Positions 46,745-56,564 of a stretch of 64,000 nucleotides of DNA are shown here, piece after piece; position 1 is the stretch's first letter; the number at the start of each line of letters is the position of its first letter. Where the stretch lies: contig NZ_FQXY01000008.1 in NCBI RefSeq assembly GCF_900130125.1, forward strand, positions 326,301-390,300, read 5' to 3'. A program made the position numbers and the translations under genes. The notes under the pieces were generated by a model that was not told the origin of the DNA, did no database searches, and worked only from the letters and a program-made list of their open reading frames with translations. This stretch comes from Bacteroides congonensis (GTDB lineage Bacteria > Bacteroidota > Bacteroidia > Bacteroidales > Bacteroidaceae).

Positions 46745-49525
46745 TTATCCTTTTACTGAAAACAGATAGTCTCCGGAACCCACTTTGATTTTTATTCTAT
46801 TTTGTTCGACTCCTAAAAAAACAATATCCTCAACCGAACTCAGGCAAATTCCATAATCCATAACATTTTCAATTTTTGCAGTAGGCAAGACTATTACCGC
46901 TTCACTATTTGCCGGAATAGAAACTTTCAACTCAAAATCTTCTTGCTTTTTCTTCCATTCACTACATATTCGGCCGTAGGGCGACTCATAAGAAGCCGAT
47001 GCTGTAGTTATATCTCCAACGACATGAGGATCAATTAGTATTGTTTTATATGCCAATGATTGTTCTGTCTGACGTATTCCTCCTATGCCACCATATAACC
47101 ACTCCATCAAATGTCCTAACATAAAATGATTGTTGGACACAAAACCAAATGCTTGCCATGATTCGGTAAGTGCTGTTGCTCCATGTGCCAACTGCCAACC
47201 ATATCCAGGCACATTGTATTTACAATTCATCTTATAAATCAACTCTGACAAACCGTTTGTTTCTAAAGCTTGCAATACATATCTATATCCGATATCACCC
47301 GCAGTTAACGAATAATTCCGTTTTTCTATATCGCAAATCAGATTGTTAATGATTGATTGTTTATATGTTTCATCTGTTAATCCCATAAATAGTACTATCG
47401 AATTTGCAGTCTGACTATTACGGTCATAAGTTTTAGTGGAAGAATTGAAAAACCTGCGGTTGAATGATTCTTTAATTTCAACTGCCAATCTTCCATACTT
47501 TTCCACGTCATCCGGTTGAGCCAGCAAACGTGCGATTTTTTGCATAATAGTAGCGTTATAGTAATAAGTTGCAGTTGCGGTTAAACCATTTGAAGTCAGC
47601 TGGGAATTTCCAGGAACATCCGGACCTATGTCAAACCAATCCCCCAATCCATATGCTATGATATTGTCGTTTGCGCGGGAAGCTAAGTAATCCATGTATC
47701 TTTTCATCATAGGATAATAGTTTGTCAGTGCCCTATCATCGCCATACCATAAATATGCGTACCAGGAAGATATTATAAAAGCACTTCCCCATTCCGGCGT
47801 ATCTTCAAAGCCTTCTTTAAATCTTACATATTCGGGCGCAATGGATGGAATCACTCCTTGCTCGGTCTGTGACAGATACATATCCCTTATAATCTTATTA
47901 TACATCCTCGACATGTTATAGCGATACTGCAACGAATACTGCATTAAGTAAGTCTGTTCTACCCATCCTAATTTTTCTCTGTGAGGACAATCTGTCAATA
48001 CACTGGCCATATTGCTACGCATAGCCCAGTCAATGAGGTTGTGTATCTTATTGAACAGGGGATTGGAACAAAAGAAAGTTCCGGATTGAGGAGCAGACAA
48101 ACTTGTATGTAACCCTGTAAGTTCAATTATCTCAGGAAGATTCTTCGGATTTTTTTCTCCTGTCGGAACAGCCCCCTTTACTTCCACATAGCGAAATCCA
48201 TAATAGGTAAACTGCGGTTGCCAGGTTTCGATAGTATCGTTTCCTCGAAGCTTATAATGATAACAAAACGGATACCCGGAAGCTGACTGATTGGCAGTGT
48301 TGTTCTTGTTTAGCAATTCGGCCGGAACAAGGCAAAGACTCTGATTCCTTTTTCCTGAAACGCGGAGACGAACTATTCCGGAGAAGTTCTGTCCCAAATC
48401 ATACACCCAGTTGCCTTTACTGTTTTTATAACATCTGACTACAGGTATTTCTTTTTTTATCTTTAACGGCTCTATTTGCTGGGAAACCATTTTAGGATGA
48501 TAATCCACTTCAAGAGCATCTTTCCAATTTTTGTCATCAAAACCGGCATTCATCCATCCGACTTCTTGTTTGGTAGCATCATAGTCTTCACCGCCATATA
48601 TGCTGGAGAATGTAATAGGGCTTTCGGTCACTTTCCAAGAGTTATCCGAAACGATTTCCTGCGATGTACCGTTATCATATAGTACTTTCAGTATTAATTT
48701 CAGTTTGGGAGCACCGTATGAAACTAATAATTTGAAATAACGTTCTTGTGGTACATTGTAGAAACCATTTCCAAGCATAACTCCAAGAACATTATCTTGT
48801 TTATTCAACAGTTCTGTTACATCAAATGAAACATAGAAGACCTCCTTGTCATACAAAGTCCATCCTGCATCTAAAAAATGGTCGCCCACTTTAGAGCCAT
48901 TTATAAACAAATCAAAATGTCCTACTCCTGAAATATAAACAAAAGCTTTTTGTATACCTTCCTTTATTTGAAACTCCTTTCGGAATTGGGGCATTTTATA
49001 CATACCTGTTTTAGAAGTTGGCAAAGCATCTTTATCTTGATAATGAATACCCTTTATTTTTGCTCCGTCTGCTTCCATTGCTATCCAACGGGAAGTACCC
49101 CAATCGCTTTCATTCAGTAGTCCTGTTGTAAAAGTATGCATTTGACTCCATGCAGACTCTTTCCCTTTATCATTCCAGACTTTTACTCTCCAATAATAGG
49201 TTGTAGAAGATAGTAATTTTTTCCCTTTAAACTGATTGAAAATCGAATTGTCTGAGAATACTTTACCACTATCCCATATATTGCAATCATCGTTTTCCAA
49301 TTTGGCAGGAGAGTCTGCAACACAGATATGATAAGCACTTTGTTTAAAATTTCGTTCTTGTGCATGTATCTTCCAACTGAAGTACGGCTCGTTGGTTTCT
49401 ACTCCAATAGGATTTTCTGCCTGCTCTGTCATGAGTCCATATACTGAAAATGAGGGAGCTGCCGACATACTTGCAGTAATAAACCAAACGAATATAAAAA
49501 CTATTTTCTGTATTTTCTTTTTCAT
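46745..49525 (-). CDS. GH78 alpha-L-rhamnosidase, second copy in the locus
   Basis: 926 residues, signal peptide about 1-23 (ITASMSAAP). Order: a first Ig-like domain (NPIGVETNEPYFSWKI...TTYYWRVKVWNDKGKE), the Bac_rhamnosid_N sandwich (GVGHFDLFINGSKVGDHFLD), the concanavalin-like domain (YDLGQNFSGIVRLRV), and the (alpha/alpha)6 catalytic domain (TDCPHREKLGWVEQTYLMQY, PEWGSAFIISSWYAYLWYGD). A C-terminal beta domain ends the protein. Unlike the copy at 36636 it carries the extra leading domain, so the two probably cut different rhamnosyl linkages. 132 bases upstream of GH127. Confidence 0.94.
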   Translation of the reverse strand: MKKKIQKIVFIFVWFITASMSAAPSFSVYGLMTEQAENPIGVETNEPYFSWKIHAQERNFKQSAYHICVADSPAKLENDDCNIWDSGKVFSDNSIFNQFKGKKLLSSTTYYWRVKVWNDKGKESAWSQMHTFTTGLLNESDWGTSRWIAMEADGAKIKGIHYQDKDALPTSKTGMYKMPQFRKEFQIKEGIQKAFVYISGVGHFDLFINGSKVGDHFLDAGWTLYDKEVFYVSFDVTELLNKQDNVLGVMLGNGFYNVPQERYFKLLVSYGAPKLKLILKVLYDNGTSQEIVSDNSWKVTESPITFSSIYGGEDYDATKQEVGWMNAGFDDKNWKDALEVDYHPKMVSQQIEPLKIKKEIPVVRCYKNSKGNWVYDLGQNFSGIVRLRVSGKRNQSLCLVPAELLNKNNTANQSASGYPFCYHYKLRGNDTIETWQPQFTYYGFRYVEVKGAVPTGEKNPKNLPEIIELTGLHTSLSAPQSGTFFCSNPLFNKIHNLIDWAMRSNMASVLTDCPHREKLGWVEQTYLMQYSLQYRYNMSRMYNKIIRDMYLSQTEQGVIPSIAPEYVRFKEGFEDTPEWGSAFIISSWYAYLWYGDDRALTNYYPMMKRYMDYLASRANDNIIAYGLGDWFDIGPDVPGNSQLTSNGLTATATYYYNATIMQKIARLLAQPDDVEKYGRLAVEIKESFNRRFFNSSTKTYDRNSQTANSIVLFMGLTDETYKQSIINNLICDIEKRNYSLTAGDIGYRYVLQALETNGLSELIYKMNCKYNVPGYGWQLAHGATALTESWQAFGFVSNNHFMLGHLMEWLYGGIGGIRQTEQSLAYKTILIDPHVVGDITTASASYESPYGRICSEWKKKQEDFELKVSIPANSEAVIVLPTAKIENVMDYGICLSSVEDIVFLGVEQNRIKIKVGSGDYLFSVKG

Positions 49526-49581
49526 TTTATCGCAATCGATATATCGGTAAATCTCTTTTTCGCAGTTACAATATCATTATC

Positions 49582-49611
49582 GTCTACCCTATCACGATAG
49601 ATAGGGCAGAC
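49582..49611. other. Hairpin between GH28-like and GH78 genes
   Basis: Arms GTCTACCCTAT (49582-49592) and ATAGGGCAGAC (49601-49611), one mismatch, 8-base loop, in a 139-base gap. No T-run. Confidence 0.5.
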
Positions 49612-49664
49612 AATGGATTTACAGGTATACAAGTTCTTCAATTCATATCTCAAAAAATTGCTTG

Positions 49665-51095
49665 TTACTCAACTGTGACGTTAGTAACATAGTTGTTTTT
49701 GTGTATGAGATTTGATGTTCCGGTTATTTTCGTACCATTGACATAATAATCTTTAATATATATATTGGATACCTTGTGCTCTTCATCATATCCAGACAAG
49801 TCGACTCCGGTGCAGCCGGAACCTATGTGACGAATATTTTGAAAACTTACGTTATCTATACTTCCCCGGATATTATCTTGAGACCATTGGGTGCCGGTAA
49901 TTCCTAAACAAAATGATTTTCCCCACCAGCCTGTATCCACAGGTTCGTCTTTTAACATGGCATTTTCTTTTATCGCTTCTTCAATGGAGATATTTTTAAA
50001 ATGAACATTTTCAATGTGCCCCCTATCACCATTCTGCATGTCCAATGCAACCATTGTAAAGTGAGGAATATAACAATTCGAAATATTGACATTGCGAATA
50101 ACATCCACTACAGTTTCGGCTCCAAATTCAATAATTTTTCCCCAGTCATTCCAAAGCACACAATTATCCACTGTTATATTTTCGATAACTTTTTGCTTAT
50201 CATAACAAGCCTTCTGTCCTTTAATTGCAATACAGTCATCAAACGCTCTGACAAAAGAATTCTTAATTGTTACATCGCTACTGTTGACAATATCTATCCC
50301 ATCAGCATTATATCGCCAAAAGCCTACCAACTTGACATTGTCGAAAGTGATTCCATTACAATAATAGGGAACCACCGCCCAATGAGCCGGATCTTTCACA
50401 ACAATACCTTCAATATGAGCATTCGATACTCCCTTCAAGGAAATGGAATGTCCCGAATTCATGTGGCTTGAGTCGAGAATACCTTTCCCCACAATTTTTA
50501 TATTAGACGTGTTCTCACTTTCAATAGCTCCGTAGACTATTGCTCCTTCGTCAATATATACCATTTCATTACTTCTCATTGTAATAAGGCCGACTTCATG
50601 GGTACCGGGACCAAAATAACGCGCATCAGCACTTCTTTCGACTGTCAATTTTTTCGGATTGGCAAACAGATGCAAGGCTTCATGGTAGTCGCCAAATTCG
50701 ACGACGAACTGGCAAGGACCTGATAATGTAAATTCAATAGTATTTTCTTTCACTACGGGAACAATGCCAAACTCTGTAGGACGTATTGTACATTCTTTCA
50801 CATTTTTCGGTGAAGTAATTTTCACCACGGCATTCTTTTTATAATCGAAATAGGCAAAATGGGCGATTTCCGTTTGAGAAACAGGTCGTTGAAACCCTTC
50901 CCATACCATATTCTGAGGATATTTAGAAACTCGTGCCTGATGAACCGTTACCGGGGTTCCATCCACTTCTATTTTCCATTCTCCTGAAGGCTTATCAATC
51001 GCCTCATCATTTGTTTTACTATGACAACTTGTAAAATGAAAACTGCAACTTACAATAAGTATATACTTAAAAAAAAGATTTATTGTTCTCAACAT
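49665..51095 (-). CDS. GH28-like parallel beta-helix lipoprotein enzyme
   Basis: 476 residues. Signal peptide with lipobox (FTSC, Cys24). After a ~130-residue beta-sandwich-like part comes a right-handed beta-helix with GH28-style motifs: FWRYNADGIDIVNSSDV (compare NTDG) and RAFDDCIAIKGQKACYD (the Asp pair). Where polygalacturonases have GHG, this protein reads WNDWGKIIEFGAETVVDV, so the third motif is absent or replaced. Probably cleaves a uronic-acid or deoxyhexose link at the cell surface, but a changed reaction is likely. Just downstream of SusD (about 100 bases). Confidence 0.82.
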   Translation of the reverse strand: MLRTINLFFKYILIVSCSFHFTSCHSKTNDEAIDKPSGEWKIEVDGTPVTVHQARVSKYPQNMVWEGFQRPVSQTEIAHFAYFDYKKNAVVKITSPKNVKECTIRPTEFGIVPVVKENTIEFTLSGPCQFVVEFGDYHEALHLFANPKKLTVERSADARYFGPGTHEVGLITMRSNEMVYIDEGAIVYGAIESENTSNIKIVGKGILDSSHMNSGHSISLKGVSNAHIEGIVVKDPAHWAVVPYYCNGITFDNVKLVGFWRYNADGIDIVNSSDVTIKNSFVRAFDDCIAIKGQKACYDKQKVIENITVDNCVLWNDWGKIIEFGAETVVDVIRNVNISNCYIPHFTMVALDMQNGDRGHIENVHFKNISIEEAIKENAMLKDEPVDTGWWGKSFCLGITGTQWSQDNIRGSIDNVSFQNIRHIGSGCTGVDLSGYDEEHKVSNIYIKDYYVNGTKITGTSNLIHKNNYVTNVTVE

Positions 51096-51195
51096 GATTA
51101 TTAAAAAATTATTGTTTTTAACGTGATTATTAAAGATTTATTGGGATGCCGGAAACTGTATTCCTGAGCTTCCGGTACTCTATTCATTCTTTCAA

Positions 51196-53040
51196 TTATT
51201 TATATCCCGGATTTTCCACTAAATTAGGATTGTTACCTGTACGTCCTAACGTGATTGGGAAATAATATTGATGTTCGGAGAATTTAGGTCTATTATCTCC
51301 ATCTATATTATACAACACTTCCAGTTTATATTGAGGCGGATTCGTACCATAAACCTGTATATAACGCAATCCGGAATTGCTTTTCGACAATACATCTGTA
51401 GCTATCCTCCAACGTCTCACATCCCAATAGCGATGCCCTTCGAAAGCCAGCTCTACTTTTCGTTCATGACGTATTTTCTCGCGGTCGATGGTTTCCAATT
51501 CTTTGATACCGGCACGTCTTCTCAGTTCATTAATAGCACTCAGTGCGTCTGATTCATTCAGTTCAAAAGCTGCTTCAGCCAGGTTCAACAATATCTCTCC
51601 ATATCTGAAAACGATATAATCGGTACTTGAAAAACCGGGAGGGCCTTGAAGGGTATTGCTACTTTCATCCAAATATTTCATTACACCAAAACCAGTTCCA
51701 AAACTGTTATCTACACTTTGTGTACCCAGTGCTAACACACCCTCGTGTGATCCTGAGGTCAAAATCTGTCCATTCGGCAAAAGCAATCCATTATGGTAAT
51801 CGACTTTTGCTCCCTTCCAGTCGGTATTTTGTGTATAAATGGTGGCAAAAAAGCGTGGGTCTTTATCTCCCCAAAGTTCTTCCGTAGTCCACGTTTTACT
51901 CATGATTTGTTGTTTGTTCAACGTACCGGGGGTTCCGTCTGTGTATTCGAATTCCTCTGCCATTTCAAGGTAAGGGGCGTCTTTGTTCCCTGCATTCCAT
52001 GCGTGTGGTTTCGGGCATTGGGCAAAATCATACCCCCAACAGTTACCACCACTATACTGGCCGGTATCTATAGATGTCGGCGAGCTATTATGCTTTTTGG
52101 CAAAAATCACCTCATTGTTGTCTTTTACAAGAAATATATTCTTGAAATTTACAACCTTATCAGCATCCGAATTGTATAAAGAGAATTTCTTTTTTATCTC
52201 TTTTGAAGCTTTGTATGACTGGCGATAATAGCCCTCTGCTTCCGATGCCGGTATTCCCAACAAGCCATCCAATTGCACAGTACCGAATTGCGCAATACTT
52301 CCGGCATATAAAGCCGCGCGGCTTATCAGTGCCAATGCCACATATTTAGTGGGACGTCCTGATTTTGAATCTGCCACATCGGGCAAATGACCCTTTTCAA
52401 CGACGTCTGTCATTTCAGAGAGTATGAAATCATATACCGCCTTCTCTGAAGTACGTTTAGCATACAATTCTTCCTCCGGGTCATCCAACTTCTGAGGGAC
52501 TGTAATCAATGGAACCGCACCATATCGTTTGACCATTGCAAAATAATTGAATGCTCTCAAAAAACGTGCTTCCGCCATCCGCTGATCTTTTAAATTTTCA
52601 TCAATCGGGGATGAAGGTAGCCGTTGCAGGAATTCATTCAATTTACGGATAATGACATAAGCATGGTCCCACCATTCTAACAGACCGCCTCCTATACTCA
52701 ATCCGCCGGCTTTATAAATGGCCGCATCACCTGTGTTATATCCCCAGTTTACCTTGGCTTCATCGGCTATTTCATTAATCCAGTGCATTCCCATTCCGGC
52801 TTCGCTTTGCCAAAAGCTATTAAAGTGTTCGGAAAAATAGGTAGGCGTTTCGTTGACGAATACGGAAGTCTGATAATAGCATTCCGAAAGATAACTTTCT
52901 ATCAATACGGGATCACTCCAGACTGTTTTGTCTGAAATTATATCCAACGGTTCCTTGTCGAGCACATCCAAACAAGATGTCATTGTTGTGAGTGTTGCTG
53001 CAAACAACCCTAACAGTAGATTTCTTTTATATTTTTTCAT
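51196..53040 (-). CDS. SusD/RagB outer-membrane lipoprotein of the large PUL
   Basis: 614 residues, signal peptide with lipobox (TTMTSC, Cys23) and the family start CLDVLDKEPLDIISDKTVW. Central LKDQRMAEARFLRAFNYFAMVKRYGAVPLI and the C-terminal DREKIRHERKVELAFEGHRYWDVRRW and PITLGRTGNNPNLVENPGY are SusD signatures. It is the glycan-capturing partner of the SusC 20 bases upstream. Confidence 0.97.
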   Translation of the reverse strand: MKKYKRNLLLGLFAATLTTMTSCLDVLDKEPLDIISDKTVWSDPVLIESYLSECYYQTSVFVNETPTYFSEHFNSFWQSEAGMGMHWINEIADEAKVNWGYNTGDAAIYKAGGLSIGGGLLEWWDHAYVIIRKLNEFLQRLPSSPIDENLKDQRMAEARFLRAFNYFAMVKRYGAVPLITVPQKLDDPEEELYAKRTSEKAVYDFILSEMTDVVEKGHLPDVADSKSGRPTKYVALALISRAALYAGSIAQFGTVQLDGLLGIPASEAEGYYRQSYKASKEIKKKFSLYNSDADKVVNFKNIFLVKDNNEVIFAKKHNSSPTSIDTGQYSGGNCWGYDFAQCPKPHAWNAGNKDAPYLEMAEEFEYTDGTPGTLNKQQIMSKTWTTEELWGDKDPRFFATIYTQNTDWKGAKVDYHNGLLLPNGQILTSGSHEGVLALGTQSVDNSFGTGFGVMKYLDESSNTLQGPPGFSSTDYIVFRYGEILLNLAEAAFELNESDALSAINELRRRAGIKELETIDREKIRHERKVELAFEGHRYWDVRRWRIATDVLSKSNSGLRYIQVYGTNPPQYKLEVLYNIDGDNRPKFSEHQYYFPITLGRTGNNPNLVENPGYK

Positions 53041-53060
53041 TGCATTCTACTTTTATTGTT

Positions 53061-56000
53061 CTAAAATGAAACATTTAATCCAAGACTGATGGTACGTTGT
53101 TGCGGATAATAGCAACCGACGTTCGGTGCTTCGGGGTCAATTCCATATTTGCCAAGTTTGTTGAATGTCAACAGGTTTGTTCCCGACAAATAGACTCTTA
53201 CGTTACTTAACTTGCACTTTTCTATAAGATATTTTGGTAAATTATATCCTAAAGATGCTACCTTCAAACGAAGATAACCCGCCTTCTTGTAAAGGAAATC
53301 AGAGGCCCAATTATTACTTGCAGCTCCTCCTAAACGGTAGAACAAAGCATTAGGATTGTTTTCAGCCGAAGTCCATCTTTCCTCATAGAGTAAAGTGGAA
53401 AACATATCGCTTGTTACATGCTGGTTATAACCGAAAGCTCCTTGGAAAAGTGCACTCAAATCAAATCCTTTATAGGCTAATGCTATATTGATTCCATACA
53501 TCCAATGCGGAGTCTTCCCTTTTCCTATTTCAGTCTGGTCTTTCCAGTTGATAATGTTATCACCATTCAAGTCTTTATACTTCACATCTCCCGGTCGGAG
53601 GGTAGCATTACCGCCCAAATCTTGATAATGTGGTGCTTCCATGATTTCTTCCTGGCTGGTAAATAGTCCTTCGGAGATATATCCATAATCGCAATCTGTC
53701 CATTTTCCGCTTTTCAAGTAAATTCTTGCTTGATCGGGGTCGGTTATATTGGCTTCTTCAACATATTTCCATTTCGCACGCGACCAAGAAATGTTTCCGC
53801 TTATATCATAAACGAGATCATTCCACCGTCCGGAGGTTCCTAATTTTATCTCAAACCCTCTATCGGTTAGGCTATTCAAATTTTCTGGCGGCAGAGCAGC
53901 ACCGAAGGTGGACGGTAAAGAGCCGATCCGATCGGCCGGAATACCCGTACGTTCGCGATAGAACACATCCATTTCTCCATATAAGTTCCGGTTAAAGAAT
54001 GAAAAATCAATACCGACATTGCTTATTTCCACTTTTTCCCATGTCAAGTTAGGATTGGCAAGCCCTGTAGGAGTAATACCTTGCACCGCGTCATTACCAA
54101 ACAAATAGGAATGCCCGTAATTATAACCCGACAAATATTGGAAATTTCCTACACCGTCATTTCCCGACTGACCATAGCTAAGACGCAACTTCAGATTATC
54201 GATAAACTTGATATCAGACATGAATTTTTCCTTGGAAACCACCCAACCTAAAGAGACGCTGGGAAAATATCCCCATCGTTTCTCGGGGGGGAATTTGGCA
54301 GAAGCATCAGCGCGAAGAATAGCCTCCAGCAAGTACTTATCCATATAACTGTAATTGATTCTTCCGACAACGCTCATTCTCCCCATTTCCGAAGCATATC
54401 CGTTATTGGTCATACCTTCTGCGCTTCCGGCAAACATTTGGTCAATGGCTGTACTCATGAAGTTTTTTCTTCCTGCAAGTAAGGTATTGCTTGAATAATC
54501 AATGCATTCCAACAAAGCCATTGCCGACACATGATGGTCTTTGAAATAATTGTCGTAATTAAAAGAATATTGCTGGGTAAACGTGGCATCCCGCAACACC
54601 GATTGGTTTAAAGAAGCTTTGCTGCCACCGAATGTTCCTGCCAATGTGTACGTTTCACTGGTAGGATCATATGTGTAAAGAGTCACCGGTTTGGAAAATG
54701 TTTTGTTAAATACACCAAGCTTTCTGTAACTTTCAAATAATTTGAACGATAACCCTTTCACAAATTTGAACTTGTATTCCAACGAAGCAGAAGCACGCAA
54801 ATCCTCATTTCTGGTATCTGAGTATCCGGTCAGATCTCTATTTGAGCTGACATGTAAACCTCCTGTACCTGCTCCATTCGCATAAGATATTTTGCTCGGA
54901 TCGGGCAGAGTGGCGGGATAATAAGGTAATGTATTCCAATAATCCTGCCAGATGTTGGACGTCCCCGGAGACATGTCGCGTGTTGGGAAATTACGATCTT
55001 CCTGACTGTATCCGATGTTTACTTGCAGGGTCAGATTATCCAATATTTTAGCATCGATATTGGATTGGTAATTGAATCGCTCATATTTACCCCCATTTTT
55101 CTTAATCATCGTCTGTTGATTCAGATAGCCGACGAACCCGTAATATTTAATCTTGTCACTACCACCACGAATTGATACATTATGCTGTTGTTCGGGTGCC
55201 CAATCTCTCATTATCACTTTATACCAGTCAGTATTGGGAAAGAGAGGGTCTGTACCTTCATAATATTTCCGTACGGCTTCTTCCGTAAAAGGAGCGTCAG
55301 CTTCAGGCTTTCCGGACTGAAGGTGTTTTTCTCTTTCCATTTCAGCTCTTTGTCCGGCATTGGCAGGCTTCAACATGTTCGTTGCGCCCTGCCAGGTAAA
55401 CGTACTGTTGACCGTGATTGTCGGCTTCTGATTGATACCCCTCTTTGTGGTAACCAATATTACACCATTACCGGCCCTGGCACCATAAATTGAGGCTGCT
55501 CCATCTTTTAGTATAGATACGGACTCTATCTGATTGGTATCAATATTATCAAGAGATGCTTCAACGCCGTCGACAATGACCAACGCATTGCCAAATCCAC
55601 GAATGTTTAATGCAGCAGAATTAGCACCAGGCTGACCGCTGGATTGGGTAGCAATCAATCCGGGCAATCGTCCTGCCAATGAGTTGGAAACCGTAGCTAT
55701 AGGAGCTATTGTCAAGTCTTCCGACTTTACGCTGGATATAGAACCAGTCAGAGTACCTTTCTTTTGGGTTCCGTAGCCCACAACCACCACTTCATTCAGC
55801 AATGCATTGTCCGATTGCATTTTAACATTCAATACTTGTTGATTACCTGCTTGTAAGAGCTGTTTTTTATATCCGATGTATGAAAACTGTAATTTTGTAT
55901 CGTTATATACCTCTATTGAAAAACTTCCATCTATTCCTGTAACGATTCCTCTATTTTCTCCTTGGGCCATAATACTGACTCCTACCAAAGGTTCGTTGGT

Positions 56001-56426
56001 ATCTTCGTCTAATACCCATCCTGTCAATGTACGTTTTTTCCGTTTCTTGTTATCCTTCGAAGATTGTTGTGTTTCCTCTTTTTTGAGGGAAATCTGCCTG
56101 TCTTTTATCTCATACCGTACATCTGTACCTTCAAATAATTGGTTCAAGATGACAGTGATAGGTTTATCCTTTACAGACAAACTGACATTACGTTTCGTAT
56201 CAATCGCTTTATTATAGTAGAAAAAAATGAATTCGCTATTCTTTTCTATATAGTCAAGCACTTCTTTAACTGTTTTGTTCTGTATTTCCACTGTTAGTGT
56301 TTTCTCCTGAGCATATCTGTCCGCATTTACTGCGTAAGAATGCAAAGAAAGAAAACAAAAACTAAAAAGAAATAATATGCGAGTAACTCTCGTTCCCGCA
56401 GAAAATATACTACCAGTATTTTTCAT
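53061..56426 (-). CDS. SusC-like TonB-dependent transducer with STN domain
   Basis: 1121 residues. Signal peptide (about 1-32), then an STN (secretin/TonB short N-terminal) domain (about 43-115, TLTVEIQNKTVKEVLDYIEK), a carboxypeptidase-D-like domain (about 133-205, LTGWVLDEDTNEPLVGVSIM), TonB-box-like NEVVVVGYGTQKKGTLTGS, a plug (NALVIVDGVEASLDNIDT) and a barrel ending QQRTISLGLNVSF. The STN domain lets an occupied receptor signal to a FecR anti-sigma factor, and such a FecR/ECF pair lies just upstream. It therefore imports and also senses its ligand. Its leader is a near copy of the one before the beta-helix lipoprotein gene. Confidence 0.97.
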   Translation of the reverse strand: MKNTGSIFSAGTRVTRILFLFSFCFLSLHSYAVNADRYAQEKTLTVEIQNKTVKEVLDYIEKNSEFIFFYYNKAIDTKRNVSLSVKDKPITVILNQLFEGTDVRYEIKDRQISLKKEETQQSSKDNKKRKKRTLTGWVLDEDTNEPLVGVSIMAQGENRGIVTGIDGSFSIEVYNDTKLQFSYIGYKKQLLQAGNQQVLNVKMQSDNALLNEVVVVGYGTQKKGTLTGSISSVKSEDLTIAPIATVSNSLAGRLPGLIATQSSGQPGANSAALNIRGFGNALVIVDGVEASLDNIDTNQIESVSILKDGAASIYGARAGNGVILVTTKRGINQKPTITVNSTFTWQGATNMLKPANAGQRAEMEREKHLQSGKPEADAPFTEEAVRKYYEGTDPLFPNTDWYKVIMRDWAPEQQHNVSIRGGSDKIKYYGFVGYLNQQTMIKKNGGKYERFNYQSNIDAKILDNLTLQVNIGYSQEDRNFPTRDMSPGTSNIWQDYWNTLPYYPATLPDPSKISYANGAGTGGLHVSSNRDLTGYSDTRNEDLRASASLEYKFKFVKGLSFKLFESYRKLGVFNKTFSKPVTLYTYDPTSETYTLAGTFGGSKASLNQSVLRDATFTQQYSFNYDNYFKDHHVSAMALLECIDYSSNTLLAGRKNFMSTAIDQMFAGSAEGMTNNGYASEMGRMSVVGRINYSYMDKYLLEAILRADASAKFPPEKRWGYFPSVSLGWVVSKEKFMSDIKFIDNLKLRLSYGQSGNDGVGNFQYLSGYNYGHSYLFGNDAVQGITPTGLANPNLTWEKVEISNVGIDFSFFNRNLYGEMDVFYRERTGIPADRIGSLPSTFGAALPPENLNSLTDRGFEIKLGTSGRWNDLVYDISGNISWSRAKWKYVEEANITDPDQARIYLKSGKWTDCDYGYISEGLFTSQEEIMEAPHYQDLGGNATLRPGDVKYKDLNGDNIINWKDQTEIGKGKTPHWMYGINIALAYKGFDLSALFQGAFGYNQHVTSDMFSTLLYEERWTSAENNPNALFYRLGGAASNNWASDFLYKKAGYLRLKVASLGYNLPKYLIEKCKLSNVRVYLSGTNLLTFNKLGKYGIDPEAPNVGCYYPQQRTISLGLNVSF

Positions 56427-56555
56427 ATATTAGCAACGAATTTTATAAAATTAAATAATTGAATGTTGTTTAATTTTGGGGCTGAATGATAATTGCAGTA
56501 TCATTCAGCCTTTTCTCAAGGACTTTTATTTCTCATAAAATTATATATTGAAGGG
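56424..56555. repeat. Duplicated leader with hairpin, copy A (before SusC)
   Basis: About 132 bases closely matching 58071-58201 in the same orientation, from the start codon outward. It carries a perfect 12-bp stem (GGCTGAATGATA at 56480-56491, complement at 56499-56510). Read in the direction of the operon the stem is preceded by an A-run, not followed by a T-run, so it is not a standard terminator for these genes. Confidence 0.8.
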
Positions 56556-56564
56556 ATAGCAATA

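Noticed and set aside
56480..56510. Terminator for the lipoprotein gene upstream of SusC
   Set aside because: In the direction of transcription the stem is preceded by As and not followed by Ts; the T-run lies on the other strand, where no gene needs it.
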